This document shows, one piece after another, positions 1 through 10,965 of a DNA stretch of 64,000 bases (positions are counted from its first letter, which is position 1; the number at the start of each line of letters is the position of its first letter). Origin of the DNA: Zygaena filipendulae (lineage: Eukaryota > Arthropoda > Insecta > Lepidoptera > Zygaenidae); assembly GCA_907165275.2 (NCBI GenBank), contig OU015653.1, positions 7,780,001 to 7,844,000 of the forward strand, in the 5' to 3' direction. The notes under the pieces were generated by a model. The model was not told the DNA's origin. It did not search any database and saw only the letters and a program-made list of their open reading frames with translations. Made by a program: the position numbers and the translations under genes.

Positions 1-98
1 CTACAGTGATCCTGAGTGTCATAGGGTACTTTTTATTCCGGAATTCCCGCGAGTAACTATTCCGAAATTACCGCGGGTGAAACCGCGCGGGTCAGCTC
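1..98 (+). mobile_element. Helitron 3' part, cut by window edge
   Basis: The sequence has the family's 3' body (CCGGAATTCCCGCG, then CCGCGGGTGAAACCGCGCGG) followed by CAGCTCAG where intact copies have CAGCTAG. The CTAG end is therefore mutated. The 5' part lies outside the window. Confidence 0.75.
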
Positions 99-378
99 AG
101 AGGTCATATTCCAGAGCTAATATAAAGAGGAAAACATTTCTAATTGAATAGTGAAAATCCTCGGAACTACTGAACCGATTCTTAATAGTTAATAGCTAGT
201 AATAGCTTACTGTGGGATCAAGTAGATCTGTGTGTTGTGAAGTGGATTTTTATTTTAGTGAATATTTTAGTAGGTATTTAGCAACTAATAGTTCCCAAAA
301 GAATCACGAAAACGCCTGGTAAATATTTTGCCTTTAATCAACGATAAAGTGTTTTTGAACATACATATTTCTATGTAC

Positions 379-600
379 ATATGGTGTCACCAAATTAGCT
401 GGAAATATTTACAAGGTTGAAAGTATACACCGTTATAAACGTGTTCATAAAAAAAAAAACAATAAAAAAAAAAACAACCTGTGAAGACGCTCGCCGTTCA
501 ATCGCCTTAAGATCAATAATCATTACTGAATAAAATGTATTTTCACACCACATGCTCGACAATGCCGAATTATATGTCATGTAAACCTTACCGAAAGCAA
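379..600 (-). mobile_element. Truncated TIR element, same family as 14409-14839
   Basis: Positions 379-450 match in order the left arm of the element at 14409 (GGAAATATTTACAAGGTTGA, then a GTTATAA block). Positions 470-520, read on the minus strand, match its interior near 14700 (GCGATTGAGCGGCGAG-like). Two poly-A tracts lie between. No second full arm is visible, so this is a partial copy. Confidence 0.55.
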
Positions 601-913
601 GACATTATATCTCTTGGCTTTAGCCGGGTTATAATGTTCTATTGAATTTCATTATAACCCGCTGGTCAATAATGTGATTTTCACTTTCATAATTCTTATT
701 GCTATGTCCATAACGTCTCATTTCGCTAAACAGAATGTGTTCTCAGCGGGCGCGGCCAACTCGATTTTCGAAGACCGAAGCCGTGGCCCACTAGATTCGC
801 AGTGAGACGAACTTCATTTGTTTGTCAAATCGAGTAGGCCACGCCAGCTGAAAGAAGTGGCTATATAGGATCTACTAAGCCTGGTTTTTTATTGTCTCGC
901 ATTATGTGAGAAA

Positions 914-1132
914 AGTAGAGTATACACCACAGGGATAAAACTGTTTTTTTCTTGGGCGCTTGAATCCCTCACTGCACTCAGGACTCAATCTTAATTCCCT
1001 CCCTTTGGTCGGGAATTAACTTATAACACCCTCGCTGCGCTCGGGAGTTAAATTTGGAGTCCTTCGTTATGTTCAGGATTCAATGTAGCGCCCGTGACAT
1101 AAAACAGTGCTTTATCCCCTTGGTGTATAATC
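914..1132. mobile_element. Short TIR element (MITE) with internal stem-loops
   Basis: The left end TATACACCACAGGGATAAAA and the reverse complement of the right end TATACACCAAGGGGATAAA form imperfect inverted ends, continuing into ACTGTTTT and GGGCGCT on both sides. The middle holds self-complementary blocks (ACTCAATCTTAATTCC paired with GGAATTAA; GGACTC with GAGTCC). There is no coding capacity. The superfamily is unknown. Confidence 0.6.
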
Positions 1133-2132
1133 TACTATTACGTAGGTACTTACTTGTATTTTTTTATCACAAATAAAAAAATAAACAGAAACACGGTTGA
1201 GGTTTTTCTGCTAACACTCCCTATATTTACGCAGGCAAATGCACTCATCGGTAGGTGCAGATAACTACTACAACCAGGGCAAAGTTGACTTCGTGAAATA
1301 GAACATCTATAACCATTTTGAAAAAAGCAGTTTACCAGTTGAAGGATTACTTTATACCTATGCAATATGTCAAAAGTCAACACGGTGTGCCTCATTAATA
1401 ATTGCCATTAAAGTTGGATGGGTCAAAGCGTTCTTTCGACTCCATCCACCACGCGTACATCGCCGCGCCACCCGCCCAAGCTCCGCAGTCCGCTCCGGAG
1501 CGCCCGCAGTCGGCGCACATTATTAACGGCGTGTATTGTAATCACGCGGCGGGCGATCGCCTCCGCTGAAGGTAGGGCGGTATTAAATTCCGACAGCTAC
1601 GTGATAAATCGAAATTGGAAAAGTTTAATAATGTTCGGTTGCTCCGAAAGCAATAAAACCGTTTATAAACGGGCACAAGCGAACGAGACGAGCGGCCGGG
1701 ACGCTCGCCTTCGGGACTTTTAGGGACTCTTAGGCCCCGTACCCATCGTGGTCGTGCCGTACCGACTCAGAATTGATTTCACTGCTTGATGAAGTGATTA
1801 AATTGGTTAAAGATAGTCGATTATAGCGTCGCGCGTCATCGGCTTTTTAAAAAAAAACATAATGAACTTTTTAAATACATACATGTAGGTACATATACCT
1901 TTCTCTCTCTCCCTCTCTCCCATTTTATCATTATATGTTTACATGATATATTCATGATTGATTTAAAAAGTTAAAGAGGTCTCTATTAAGAATACCGGTT
2001 CATACCACACGTTTATGTTACAGTTAATATGATTTATTGGTTACTATTATTTATCACCCATAATTGTTTTTTAGTTGGTAATTACTAACATCGAAGGTGA
2101 TGAATTTATCACACTAAACAGTTTATTAATAA
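1133..2132. other. No gene seen; GC-rich island 1418-1740
   Basis: 1418-1740 is clearly GC- and CpG-rich against an AT-rich background. It is open in one frame for 101 codons, but the translation is Arg/Ser-rich and low-complexity and resembles no family I know. A regulatory island is more likely than an exon. The rest is AT-rich with a CTCTCTCC-type run near 1905. Confidence 0.4.
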
Positions 2133-2322
2133 CTAGCTGTGCCCCGCGGTTTCACCCTCGGTAATTTCGAAGTTCCTGCGGAAATTCCGGGATAAAAGTA
2201 CTTTATGTCCTTCTCTGTACCCCTGACAACATGCATGCAAAATTTCATCCAAATCCGTTCAGCCGTTTTTGCGTGATTGAGTAACAAACATCCACACTTT
2301 CACATTTATGATATTAGTAGGA
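2133..2322 (-). mobile_element. Complete non-autonomous Helitron (190 bp)
   Basis: Read on the minus strand it runs from TCCTACTAATATCATAAATG to the CCGCGG-type hairpin and terminal CTAG, and it sits exactly between a host A and T. There is no reading frame. The 5' and 3' ends match the other complete copies at 7460 and 58020. Confidence 0.85.
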
Positions 2323-2399
2323 TTAATGAGTACGAACAACTTTGGTTAAAGTATAGGTACTTTAATAACACAATGAAAAATGATTTTTATTAATAGATC

Positions 2400-2620
2400 T
2401 ACCTCTGGCTAACAAAGTCGACGGAGGAGCCTCGCTGAGGAGAGTTCCTATTTCTGTGTGTCCCGTTTGTCTCTGGCGCGTCTTTGCCTCAGCACGCCCG
2501 CTGTGCTCGCTCGGTTCAGGCACTGTGATCAAAAGTGCAAACTCAAGTTGAAAAAAAACATACTACGCGTCGAATTGAGAACCTCCTCCTTTTTGGGAAG
2601 TCGGTAAAAAAGCTCAGGGG
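2400..2620 (-). repeat. Dispersed-repeat tail
   Basis: 2566-2610 reads on the minus strand as ACCGACTTCCCAAAAAGGAG and continues into GAGGTTCTCAATTCGAC. The same block recurs near 26830-26880. It is a common lepidopteran dispersed-repeat end; I cannot assign it to a specific LINE or SINE. 2440-2530 is moderately GC-rich and unassigned. Confidence 0.4.
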
Positions 2621-2990
2621 TGCTCTACATCTCAGGATATAACAGTCAGCCACTACCGACTGAATCAGAGACTGTGGGGTTCGGAAGTAGATAAAATGCC
2701 TTCGGCTAGCTTCAATAATTAAAGAAAATTGAGCATTTATTATTAATCAATTAAAATCGCGGACGCAATTTTTTCACCCAACTTTACCATGTAGATTTTG
2801 AAAGATTAAAAAAAAAATTATTAGATATTGTTAAATTTTTAATGTGTTAGGTCCAAAAAGACAAGTACAAAATTAACAGATTTTGAAAATAAAAAGATAA
2901 TAGAAATGAGGCAGGGTATCATAACGAGTGGCATATAGCCTTAGCTGCCTCGTTACAAGGCGAAACACACCTAAAATGCTAGGTTTGCAT

Positions 2991-3328
2991 AAAAACTAAA
3001 GACGGAACGCGTAGAACAAACAAGTGAAGCCCGGAAAAAGACACCACGCCGCGCCGTGCACGTACACAGAAACACGCACACGCTTACAAGAAAAAGACAC
3101 CTTTCAGTTTGAGCTTCTCCCGCTAATGGAGGTGACGCAACAATTAAGTTAGAGAGTTAGAAAAAATGCCATATTGTGTCGTCAACGGTCAAAAACTATA
3201 AAAACAACATGAAATCGTATGTAAGTAAACTTCATGCGCGTATGCAAGTGTGAAAGCCGGTTGCGTATAACCGGCTTTCACTTCGTTGTTCGAGACGTTC
3301 CGTCTTTAGTTTTTATTTGGTCAGAGGG
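2991..3328. mobile_element. TIR element (MITE), about 338 bp
   Basis: The left end AAAAACTAAAGACGGAACG is the reverse complement of CGTTCCGTCTTTAGTTTTT near 3298-3316, and similarity continues inward about 25 bp to (C/A)GCCGG. A hairpin (GTGAAAGCCGGTT, 6-nt loop, complement) sits near 3250-3282. GGTTTGCAT flanks the element at 2982-2990 and again at 3328-3336, suggesting a target duplication of 8-9 bp. Confidence 0.6.
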
Positions 3329-3615
3329 TTTGCATGGTTAGGTTTTTTTTTAATGCCTGCCTCTAAAGGAAAGAATAGTATGGTGGTAGAAGGTACTTCA
3401 TATTGCTCGACAAGCTAGTTGCTACATTTAAGTTGAAATGTGTCGCCAAGAATTGTGTTTCGGCAACCTTACTTGAAAAGTCAGTACCCATTCCAGGTTA
3501 GGTGTTACGTCATACAATCTTCGACCACACCATCACTTAACATTGGGTAAGTAAGTCCATTAATCACAAATAAGATAAAAATTAAACCTTTTACCTTTCT
3601 TAAAATTCATATCTA

Positions 3616-3872
3616 TCTATACTATATTCTTTTTATAATATTAGTATAGAGATAAAAAGGTAATGTTTGTGAATTGTGAGTTTGTGAATTTTGAGTTTGT
3701 AAGTTTGTGTCGTTGTAGGGGGAAATCTCTGGATCTACGGAACCAATTTTGAAAATTATTTCACTTATAGGAAGCTACGCTAGTCCTGAGTGACATAAGA
3801 TGGTACTTTTTCTCCCGAAATTCCCACGGGAAAAACGAAAATACCGCGGGTGAAACCGCGGGGGACAGCTAG
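3616..3872 (+). mobile_element. Helitron, TCTATACTA-type subfamily
   Basis: It starts A|TCTATACTATATTC and ends CCGCGGGTGAAACCGCGG, GGGACAG, CTAG|T, which is the expected A/T host junction. It shares internal text with the minus-strand element at 21359-21707 (CTCTGGATCTAC, CCTGAGTGACATAAG). Confidence 0.75.
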
Positions 3873-3892
3873 TGTTATATATAAGCCGTCAC

Positions 3893-3985
3893 GTGTTTAC
3901 CCCGATACGGGGATCAAACCCGCTACACTTGATGTACTATATGTAGCAGTCAGTTTCGCTAGCTAGGTAGGTACTAAACCAACGG
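3893..3985 (-). repeat. tRNA-like SINE fragment
   Basis: On the minus strand it reads GTTGGTTTAGTAC, then GCGGGTTTGATCCCCG, resembling A-box and B-box promoter elements. It then reads TATCGGGGTAAACACGTG. A diverged relative sits at 30665-30815. It lacks a foldable acceptor and anticodon, so it is not a functional tRNA gene. Confidence 0.4.
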
Positions 3986-3989
3986 GCAA

Positions 3990-5164
3990 CGACACTGCTC
4001 TCAAATTAGCTAAGTAACTAAATAAGTATAGCTATACCTTAAACATTAATATTATGAAGATTCAGAATTTGTTTAAAATTTATGTTGTAATAAACCATAA
4101 CTTTTATAATTCTTATTTATATATTCAAATTATGTCTATACAAAACTCCTGTTTTTAATTATAAACTTAATTTGCTTATGATTAAATCTATGGAAATTTT
4201 TACCTTGTGCCCCAGCCCAGCGCCAAGGGTAGAGTAATTACTTCTTTTCTTTGTAATAAAAACGGATTAAACTTTGCTTAGGGGCGGCGCATTCATTTTA
4301 CTTACTATTAATTAGAATGGCGCTTATTTAGAAGAATGTAATTTAACTCCTGAATTTTAATAATTTTATGGATTCTTCGTGGTAGTAATTAAGCAATTAA
4401 AATTAAATTAGTTATATAGCACATAGGTTCAATTATTGATTTTGCTGATAAAAAGTCCGTACTTACATGAAAGTAGGTAACTAAATCGTGTTGACAAATC
4501 GGTAGGTCTACAATCGTTTATTAAAGGTGTTTTTTTCTAACTATATAAAGTCTAATTTACGCTAGTTCAACATTGGTGCTTTACGTTAGTTAGTTTATTT
4601 TTGTTTTATTAAGGTGCCCATTGTTTGTGCCTAACTTTCTAAAATGCATTCTTGCAGAGGGAACAATAAATAATTAATTCTACTCACCTACCACTAGGTA
4701 GGTATGAGGTGCTAAGGTAGAAGTAATTACTATCTGTCGCACTAATGATAATTAAATTAACGCATGTTTATCTGTTCATTTGAGGCAATAAACCGCCCGC
4801 ACTCTACCGCGCCGCACCGCGCCGTGCGGCCAATTACGTAAGCTCTTACAGTAGGTAAACATTGTAATTAATTTCACGAGCTCATAATATCACTATTGAA
4901 GCAAGTCCCTTGGAATGATCGAAACCGAATATACTCTACATAGATATGTTATCAGGATTTAGTAAGTATAGATGCCGTCAAGATTTTTTAACCGACTTTC
5001 AAAAAAGACGGCTAGACCATTTGGAAAAATATTTTTATTTGATAGGCTATACTTTCAAGTTGGTCCCATTGTAAAGAAGTCAGGATCTGATGATGGGATC
5101 ATGGAGAAATCGAGGAAACTATTCAAATATTACAGGCACACCTATAGCGATTTGGGTTATAAAT
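3990..5164. other. Intergenic, no gene seen
   Basis: AT-rich DNA with a small GC-rich stretch at 4795-4835 flanked by CAATTACGTAA and GTAATTAATTTC. The clustered TAATTA-type words resemble homeodomain-site clusters, but nothing here proves an enhancer. The 4972-5169 reading frame appears to lie in repeat-flanking DNA. Confidence 0.35.
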
Positions 5165-5780
5165 TGTGACTTTGTAAATTATAAACCAACCCACTTAGAA
5201 GATAAAAATTACTAAAATTTTAACAATAAATTAAATCCGACTTCAAAACACAAAAATGCACTACACTAAAAAGTTAAAAATAACTTAATACGTATGTGGT
5301 ACTTACTGATCGGTTTGAAGTCGGTGCCAAGCTAGGGCTGCCATCCCTAAAATTTGGCAACCAGAAAATAAACGTAAATTGGGGGTCGTTGGTTGGCGAG
5401 CTCTAAAATCCCCCCGGATTTTAGAGTTTAGAATCCAGACACGACAACAGTTTTTTTTAGTCAGTATAATAAAAAAATGTTCAAAATAGTCATAAAAAGT
5501 TTATAGGCAACCAAAAACTACAAAAATTCAAACCCGGACTACAAATTAAACCCGCCCGGACTCTCCCCGGACGCCCTGTAAAATAGGACGAATCCGGAGA
5601 AACTCGGTCGGATGGAAGCCTTATGCCAAGGCCGCTCGTGTCTGCAAATGTGGTGGGAGCGGAATTAGCCATTTACCTACCTATTTGGCTTGGCACCGAC
5701 TTAGAACCGATCAGTAGGTTATTTTTAACTTTTTAGTGTAGTACATTTTGTGTGTTTTGAAGTCGGTCTTAATTTAATAA
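5165..5780. mobile_element. Foldback element, long inverted arms
   Basis: The left arm (about 5165-5335: AAACCAACCCACTTAGAAG, GACTTCAAAACACAAAAATG, ending GTCGGTGCCAAGC) is repeated in inverse at 5686-5780 (GCTTGGCACCGAC ... GTGTGTTTTGAAGTCGGT). The spacer of about 350 bp has its own stem (CTCTAAAATCCCCCCGGATT, completed by TTAGAG). The same family occurs at 25925-26455, with a single arm at 29497-29665. Confidence 0.65.
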
Positions 5781-7459
5781 TAAATTGTATGGGGTAAGTA
5801 ATTATAATTTCTTACCGTTTTCAGTAATAATAATTATTATGATACACATCACACACACACATGACACACATAGACAAAACGTATCCAATAAAAATGGAAC
5901 CCGATAAATGAGCACTTAATTCCTATCCCAGCTGGATGTTGGGCATTGATATCAATTATCAGGAAGCTGTGGTTGGTAGTGAGACGCAAAATGTTCCATA
6001 AAGCCGCTAATCCCGACCCGAGCGCGCTACAATTTGTCCTAACGGTTATGTTATTGCGGTCGGTAAGCTGGCCCGCGGCCGCCAGCGCGCGACTCTACCC
6101 CGATTTTTCCTCGTAAAATTGCGTTCAAGTTACAATATAACCGAGCCAATTCTATCAATTATGACCAACACGTCGTTCTTTTGTGTAATCACATTGTTTG
6201 GTACGATACAATACTGTATTTTAAAGCCAAGATAAAAACCCATATTTAGTTTGGTAAAATGTCTACAGATATAATTACTTACTCATATACTTTGGCAATT
6301 TCAAGTCCAATTTCAGTGGACTCAATTTGTTGTAACGGTTATTGTACGGAGAGTAACCTCCGTCACCACTCTCGTACAGGATTGGCCATAACGGACAGCT
6401 CGGTTGGTTGTTACTCCCGGGAATGGACGCTTGATTAAGATACTTCTGTCTCTTTATATTGCAATTACATCTGACATAAGGTCCCATCTACTTTATTGTT
6501 AGCGTCGAATTAATACGTTATGTCTGAATCGCTATCTCGGAGTTTCCAATTTAACTTTTATAGCATTTTCTTTTGTGTGTGCGTCGTGAAAGATTAGATT
6601 AAAATCATATGCTAGGTGGGCCCCGTAACTTATCTATGTAAACTTATAGTTTCTATACATGTTTTGCCTTTCCTTCATAAAAGCAAAAAAGGAAAATGCG
6701 GTGCGCCATAAGTGACTATGATTTTTTTCTATATCGAATTTTTTACACGTCTAATGAAAAAGTTTCAAACGGTTTTTAATGAAACTTTTACAAAATCACA
6801 AAATAATTTTTGAAGAAATTTCAAAATTAGCTCACAGGTACCGCCAACAACAACGGCAATTGATACTTAAGTAAGACTGAACCAAAATTATATTACTATT
6901 GCTGTATTTTTTTTTTGTTTTGTCAAAAGCTTACTCATACACAATATTATGTAAGTCCTGCAATATATTTAGGTATTTGTATAGGGAAAGCTCACATTAC
7001 ACATGATATTTATTTTACACAAAAACGTTTCCATATCTAATGTAATGGATTACTATGGACGGTATTTGAAATTGGATTGAAGATTGTGAGAGAGATTGAA
7101 GGTCGGGAGACGGGTGTGGTGGGGGACGCAGCGTCGCCGGGGGCGGAGGCCCCGGCGGCTCCACTGCCCGCTGCCCGTTGCCCACTGCCCACGCACCACG
7201 TCCGCGCCGTAATGAGTTGAAAGCGGATACTTGTAGCGCACTCAGCGCGCGCGTGTCCGGTTACCCGCCTAATGTTGCCCGGATAAACAATGACGTCCAG
7301 CCTTTTAGCGACATTTGTGAACCCACTCGACAATGGATAGGCCTAAAAACATCTCTCGCACTCCACTCTGTCTATAAGATACTTTAGTTTTTATGTATTC
7401 CACCTGTATAAGTATAGGTACAATGTTGCTTACGCCATAAATTTTTGGTTTAATATCAA
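5781..7459. other. Intergenic with two GC-rich islands
   Basis: GC/CpG-rich islands at about 5990-6120 (CCCGCGGCCGCCAGCGCGCG) and 7080-7270 stand out from AT-rich flanks. Both strands of 7037-7387 are open for 60-98 codons, which is expected from high GC and shows no family signature. I see no gene. Confidence 0.35.
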
Positions 7460-7688
7460 TCCTACTAATATTATAAACGCGAAAGTTTGTATGTATGGAT
7501 GGATGGATGGATGGATGGATGGATGGATGGATGGATATTTGTTACTCTTTCACGCAAAAACTACTGAATGGATTTAAATGAAACTTTACGATAATATAGC
7601 ATCAGATTAACACATAGGGTACTTTTTATCCCGGAATTCCCGCGGGAACTCCGATTTTAGCGCGGGTGAAACCGCGGGGCACAGCTAG
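7460..7688 (+). mobile_element. Complete Helitron (229 bp) with ATGG repeat
   Basis: It begins A|TCCTACTAATATTATAAA and ends in GCGGGTGAAACCGCGGGGCA, then CAG, CTAG|T. Near its 5' end the ATGG microsatellite is expanded, unlike the copy at 30454, which has only two ATGG units. Confidence 0.85.
7495..7536 (+). repeat. (ATGG)n microsatellite, about 10 units
   Basis: Tandem ATGG inside the Helitron. It seems to grow from the GTATGGATGGATG word normal for this family. Confidence 0.9.
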
Positions 7689-8197
7689 TGTAAAATATAA
7701 TCACAAAATTAAAACTATTATTACTATCACCAAAAGTTTTTGTTTAATACAAAGTACATATTTCTAGTGCATTCCTAACACTTTATATTACTGTCAAACT
7801 TAATCCGGCTGTTTAAATGTAGAGTGACAGACAAACAAAGTAACTCCATTAACCAAGAGGCAGGCTTTAGCGAGAGCGGAAATGACGTGAGCGGCGCAGT
7901 GTTGCCCGATGTGCCATTATTTCATTAAGTAGTTTCATGTCGCCGTCATAAGTCGATGTACTCCACAACACAACCTGTCTTGACGTCGTCCACAGTTCGT
8001 CGATTCGGCTGCTAAATTATAACTGAGTAGGTACTTAATCCATGATACGTCTTTTACTTTATGGCAATGCTAATTCAGATATGGACCGTGTGAATAAAAT
8101 GTACAAACAACCATATACGTACTTTACTTTTGTGAACATTGCAAGGCGCATCTACTTTAAAAATTAATCCCTTTTTCCTTTGGTCACGACATCACGG

Positions 8198-8338
8198 CAT
8201 CACGCGTGAACGGCTGGACCAATTTCACTAATTCATTTTTGTTGTGTTTGAAAAGGAAAAGGTTCTTTAGAAAAAAGTTTTGGAGTTCCTGCGGGAATTA
8301 CGTAACTCACGGGGGTGAAACCGCGAGGCAAGGCCAGT
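8198..8338 (+). mobile_element. Helitron remnant
   Basis: It shares CGTGAACGG, GGACCAATTT and TTCCTGCGGGAATT with the remnant at 12338-12480, followed by GGGGGTGAAACCGCGAGGCA. The CTAG end is mutated to CCAG. Confidence 0.55.
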
Positions 8339-8557
8339 AATATAAAATTATGCTCAAAAACGTTAATATTATTCTTGTGCTTTAGGTTTATTCATACCGC
8401 GTTGTACCAATTAGCTGAATCAGAAAATTAATTTTAATTGGATAATATTTTACACACCACAGATATACTAAATATATTCTACTAAATAATTTTCTATTAA
8501 ATGTAAATCAGATATAATGCGCATCACGCTCGCTACGTAGACGCTTGGTCAATTCGC

Positions 8558-8791
8558 GCTTTGATCTATTCACTATGACCAACAATATTTCTTGCCCATA
8601 ACGCGCGTCCCAAAAACGCATTTCCAAACGTTCTAGATGCCAATATATTAGAAATTATTATTCTTTATGCCATAAGGAACGTTGTAAATGTATTTTTTTG
8701 CAGTAAAACTTCTTTGACTGCAAGGGAAAGACAGTTTTTGAGGGGGCTTCTCTTAGCGCGGCGTGTTATATTGGCATAGTGAATAAGGACT
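8558..8791. mobile_element. TIR element, relative of 49834-50068
   Basis: The left end TATTCACTATGACCAAC and the right end GGCATAGTGAATAAG are inverted. The interior shares GCCCATAACGCG-, CATTT(C/A)CAA- and AATATTAGAAATTATTATTC-like text with the copy at 49834. There is no coding frame. Confidence 0.55.
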
Positions 8792-9324
8792 CAGTTATGG
8801 ATGTGTAAATCGGCCTTCAGAACCAGTTGTAGGGTAGTCAGTCATAAAACTGCCGCTACATTAAGCGTGCACAATTTTTTTTTATTTGCAGTTAAAAATT
8901 CTTTGATTATAATTTATACATTATATATTTTTACTGTGCAGATTCACAAAGAACGGACTATAGTGTGTGATGTAGCGAGGGAGGGAGTAGTCCATTACCC
9001 CGAGGAGAGTAGGAGGCATTGGAACAGCAAAGACGTTAGTCCGGCTCTTCGCATCGGCGACTTTATGACGTTATCTCTAACAGGTTCCGTCGCTGAGATG
9101 GGGTTGCTTCAGAAGTGAAAGCACGGTATCCTTCGTTGTGCCTGATAATTGCCCCTAATGGAAAAGTCTGGTCCGTTCGGACGAAGTGCATTCTAAGTTC
9201 TCGCTTTTGTTATGTATAGATTACAACAGCACCGTCTATACAATAGCGTTATTTAACTATGCTTAACATAACTGCATATTTTTAGATGAATCAATGACAT
9301 CATCACCGCGGTATGAATTTTGGG

Positions 9325-9365
9325 ATTTCATTTCATTTCATTTCATTTCATTTCATTTCATTTCA
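9325..9365 (+). repeat. (ATTTC)n microsatellite, about 8 units
   Basis: Uninterrupted pentanucleotide ATTTC/TTTCA tandem in intergenic DNA. Confidence 0.95.
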
Positions 9366-9562
9366 TAACATAAATATAAAAAAGGAGAGCCAAGTTCAAT
9401 CCAAAAATTATGCTTGGCTATGGGCTTCGCATCAAAAAGAATGGAGATGTAAATGAGTGCCAAGTTCTATGCAAAATCGAAATATTATGTATTTATAGGA
9501 ACAAAATAACATTATGAACAAGTATTAAACTCTATTTCTTTGCTTTATTAGATACCTAAAAC

Positions 9563-9749
9563 AATTGCTGTTATTTAAAAATATGAGATCTAGGTAGGTA
9601 GGTTAGATTTGACTTGGCTAGTTTTTATCATAATTAAAAAAAATATATATAATATGTTTAATAACTTTATAAAATGACTGATGTAATGAAAACTGGCCAA
9701 ATCAAATCTAACCTTCTTTAAGATCTCACATTTTTAAATAACAGCAATT
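9563..9749. mobile_element. Short palindromic TIR element (187 bp)
   Basis: AATTGCTGTTATTTAAAAAT at the left pairs with ATTTTTAAATAACAGCAATT at the right. Pairing continues through AGATCT and GGTTAGATTTGA(C/T)TTGG, so each arm is about 65 bp with a few mismatches. The spacer is AT-rich. Confidence 0.65.
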
Positions 9750-10161
9750 ACACACACGTGGTTTTGAGTTATGAAGGATCAAAAGTGGCACCAAGTGGTT
9801 CGTGTAATATTACACTTGGCGTTGGCTAGCCAGTTCCTTTGCTTGAACTTGGCTTCATACGCTGCCGCGTGTCTAGATACCATTGAAAATATACGTTCAG
9901 CCGTTTGAAGCTCTTTTATACCATTACCCCGGACAGTGAGATCAAAGTTTTAATACAATTTTAATTTTTTGTACTTACATGTTTTAATATCACATATTAT
10001 TATAATATTAAAACATGATAACATTTATATCATAGTATGCCAATAACCCGCTAAACACAATACAAGCCACTATCTCGACGTTAAACAAAGATATTCCGAT
10101 TTTATTTATATACCTACCTAGAGCTAGACATTAAGATGACTGCACTGATAAAGCGGTCTAA

Positions 10162-10680
10162 TGGCCGCACTAGAGTCGTTTAATGATTAGATACTTAATG
10201 GGCATGTTGACTAATTTTTATTTTTAGTCCGTCTTGTAGATTATTAAAAAATATTGGACACGTATTTTTTCTTTTTTTACGTAATCAAAAAATTACGGCG
10301 ATATATTGAGTTGAAATTTTGCGTGACGTCACTATTCTGACAGTTTGTATGGCGGTTTTAACGGTTAGTAACGTCACGACCCCCTCACCCTAAACTTTAA
10401 TGCGCTTTATCTCTGTATATTTAATTTATTTGAAAAAGCAAAAAATACGTGTCTATTGTTTTTTTATTTTCTAACTGACGGACTAATTAGAATTTTGATT
10501 TTCAAAAGTAGTCCACATCCCTATTGCATGTTGCCGCAATCAGAAACGTTTATTAGATTAATGTAATTAATTAGTCAAATGCCAATTAGCATTAATTTAA
10601 TGAACGTCTCTAATTGCGGCAATTTGGTAGTACCTTTACTTAAAATTAAGAAATCATTAAAACGACTGTGAATGCGGCCG
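10162..10680. mobile_element. PIF/Harbinger-like MITE, interrupted
   Basis: The inverted ends (left TGGCCGCACTAGAGTCGTTT, right AAACGACTGTGAATGCGGCC) are flanked by TAA on both sides (10159-10161 and 10681-10683). Another copy at 33058-33277 has the same ends and the same TAA duplication. Here a second MITE (10200-10521) has inserted. The 3-bp TAA duplication suggests PIF/Harbinger; this is inference. Confidence 0.75.
10200..10521 (+). mobile_element. MITE with paired CRE palindromes, nested
   Basis: It begins GGGCATGTTGACTAATTTTT and ends GTCCACATCCC, so the ends are imperfectly inverted. The interior has TTAGTCCGTCTTGTAGATTA on the left and its relative CTAACTGACGGACTAATTAG on the right. 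TGACGTCA lies at 10324-10331, with a near-match AACGTCAC near 10364. Relatives lie at 24385, 27360, 37344 and 50168. Confidence 0.75.
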
Positions 10681-10837
10681 TAAATCTCTGTTTAATTAAT
10701 TGAATTTTGGAAAAAAACATTAGTTTTGTGCTTTATAAATACGTATGTACCTACGTATACTTTTGTTATATCTCTTGTACTCTTGTACTGATTGATACAT
10801 AATTATAGAGTCATGATTTCAAATCAAAAACGATGTC

Positions 10838-10965
10838 TTTTTTATGTCATAGGGGGCGAACGGGAAAGTATGGTAAGTGATTAGCGCTGCCCATGGACAT
10901 CTGCAACACCAGAAGGTATGCAGGTGTGTTGCCGACCTGGAATGGGGATGGGATATTCGACTCTA
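10838..10965 (-). repeat. 3' part of a tRNA-derived SINE
   Basis: TTTTATGTCATAGGGGGCGA, then GGTAAGTGATTAGCG, CATCTGCAAC and GTTGCCGACCTGGAATGGGG match in order the fuller copy at 39816-40423. Only the tail half is present. Confidence 0.7.

Noticed and set aside
1418..1723. 101-codon open frame on the plus strand
   Set aside because: Lies in a GC-rich island; Arg/Ser-rich low-complexity translation with no domain and no supporting splice or family signal.
3893..3985. Possible tRNA gene on the minus strand
   Set aside because: A B-box-like GGTTTGATCC is present, but no consistent cloverleaf or acceptor pairing; a diverged relative at 30.7 kb points to a SINE.
8801..9118. 105-codon open frame on the plus strand
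   Set aside because: No recognised domain, mixed hydrophobic and low-complexity composition, adjacent to a decayed TIR element; not supported as a gene.
9325..9365. CRISPR-like array
   Set aside because: Simple pentanucleotide microsatellite without spacers; the genome is eukaryotic.
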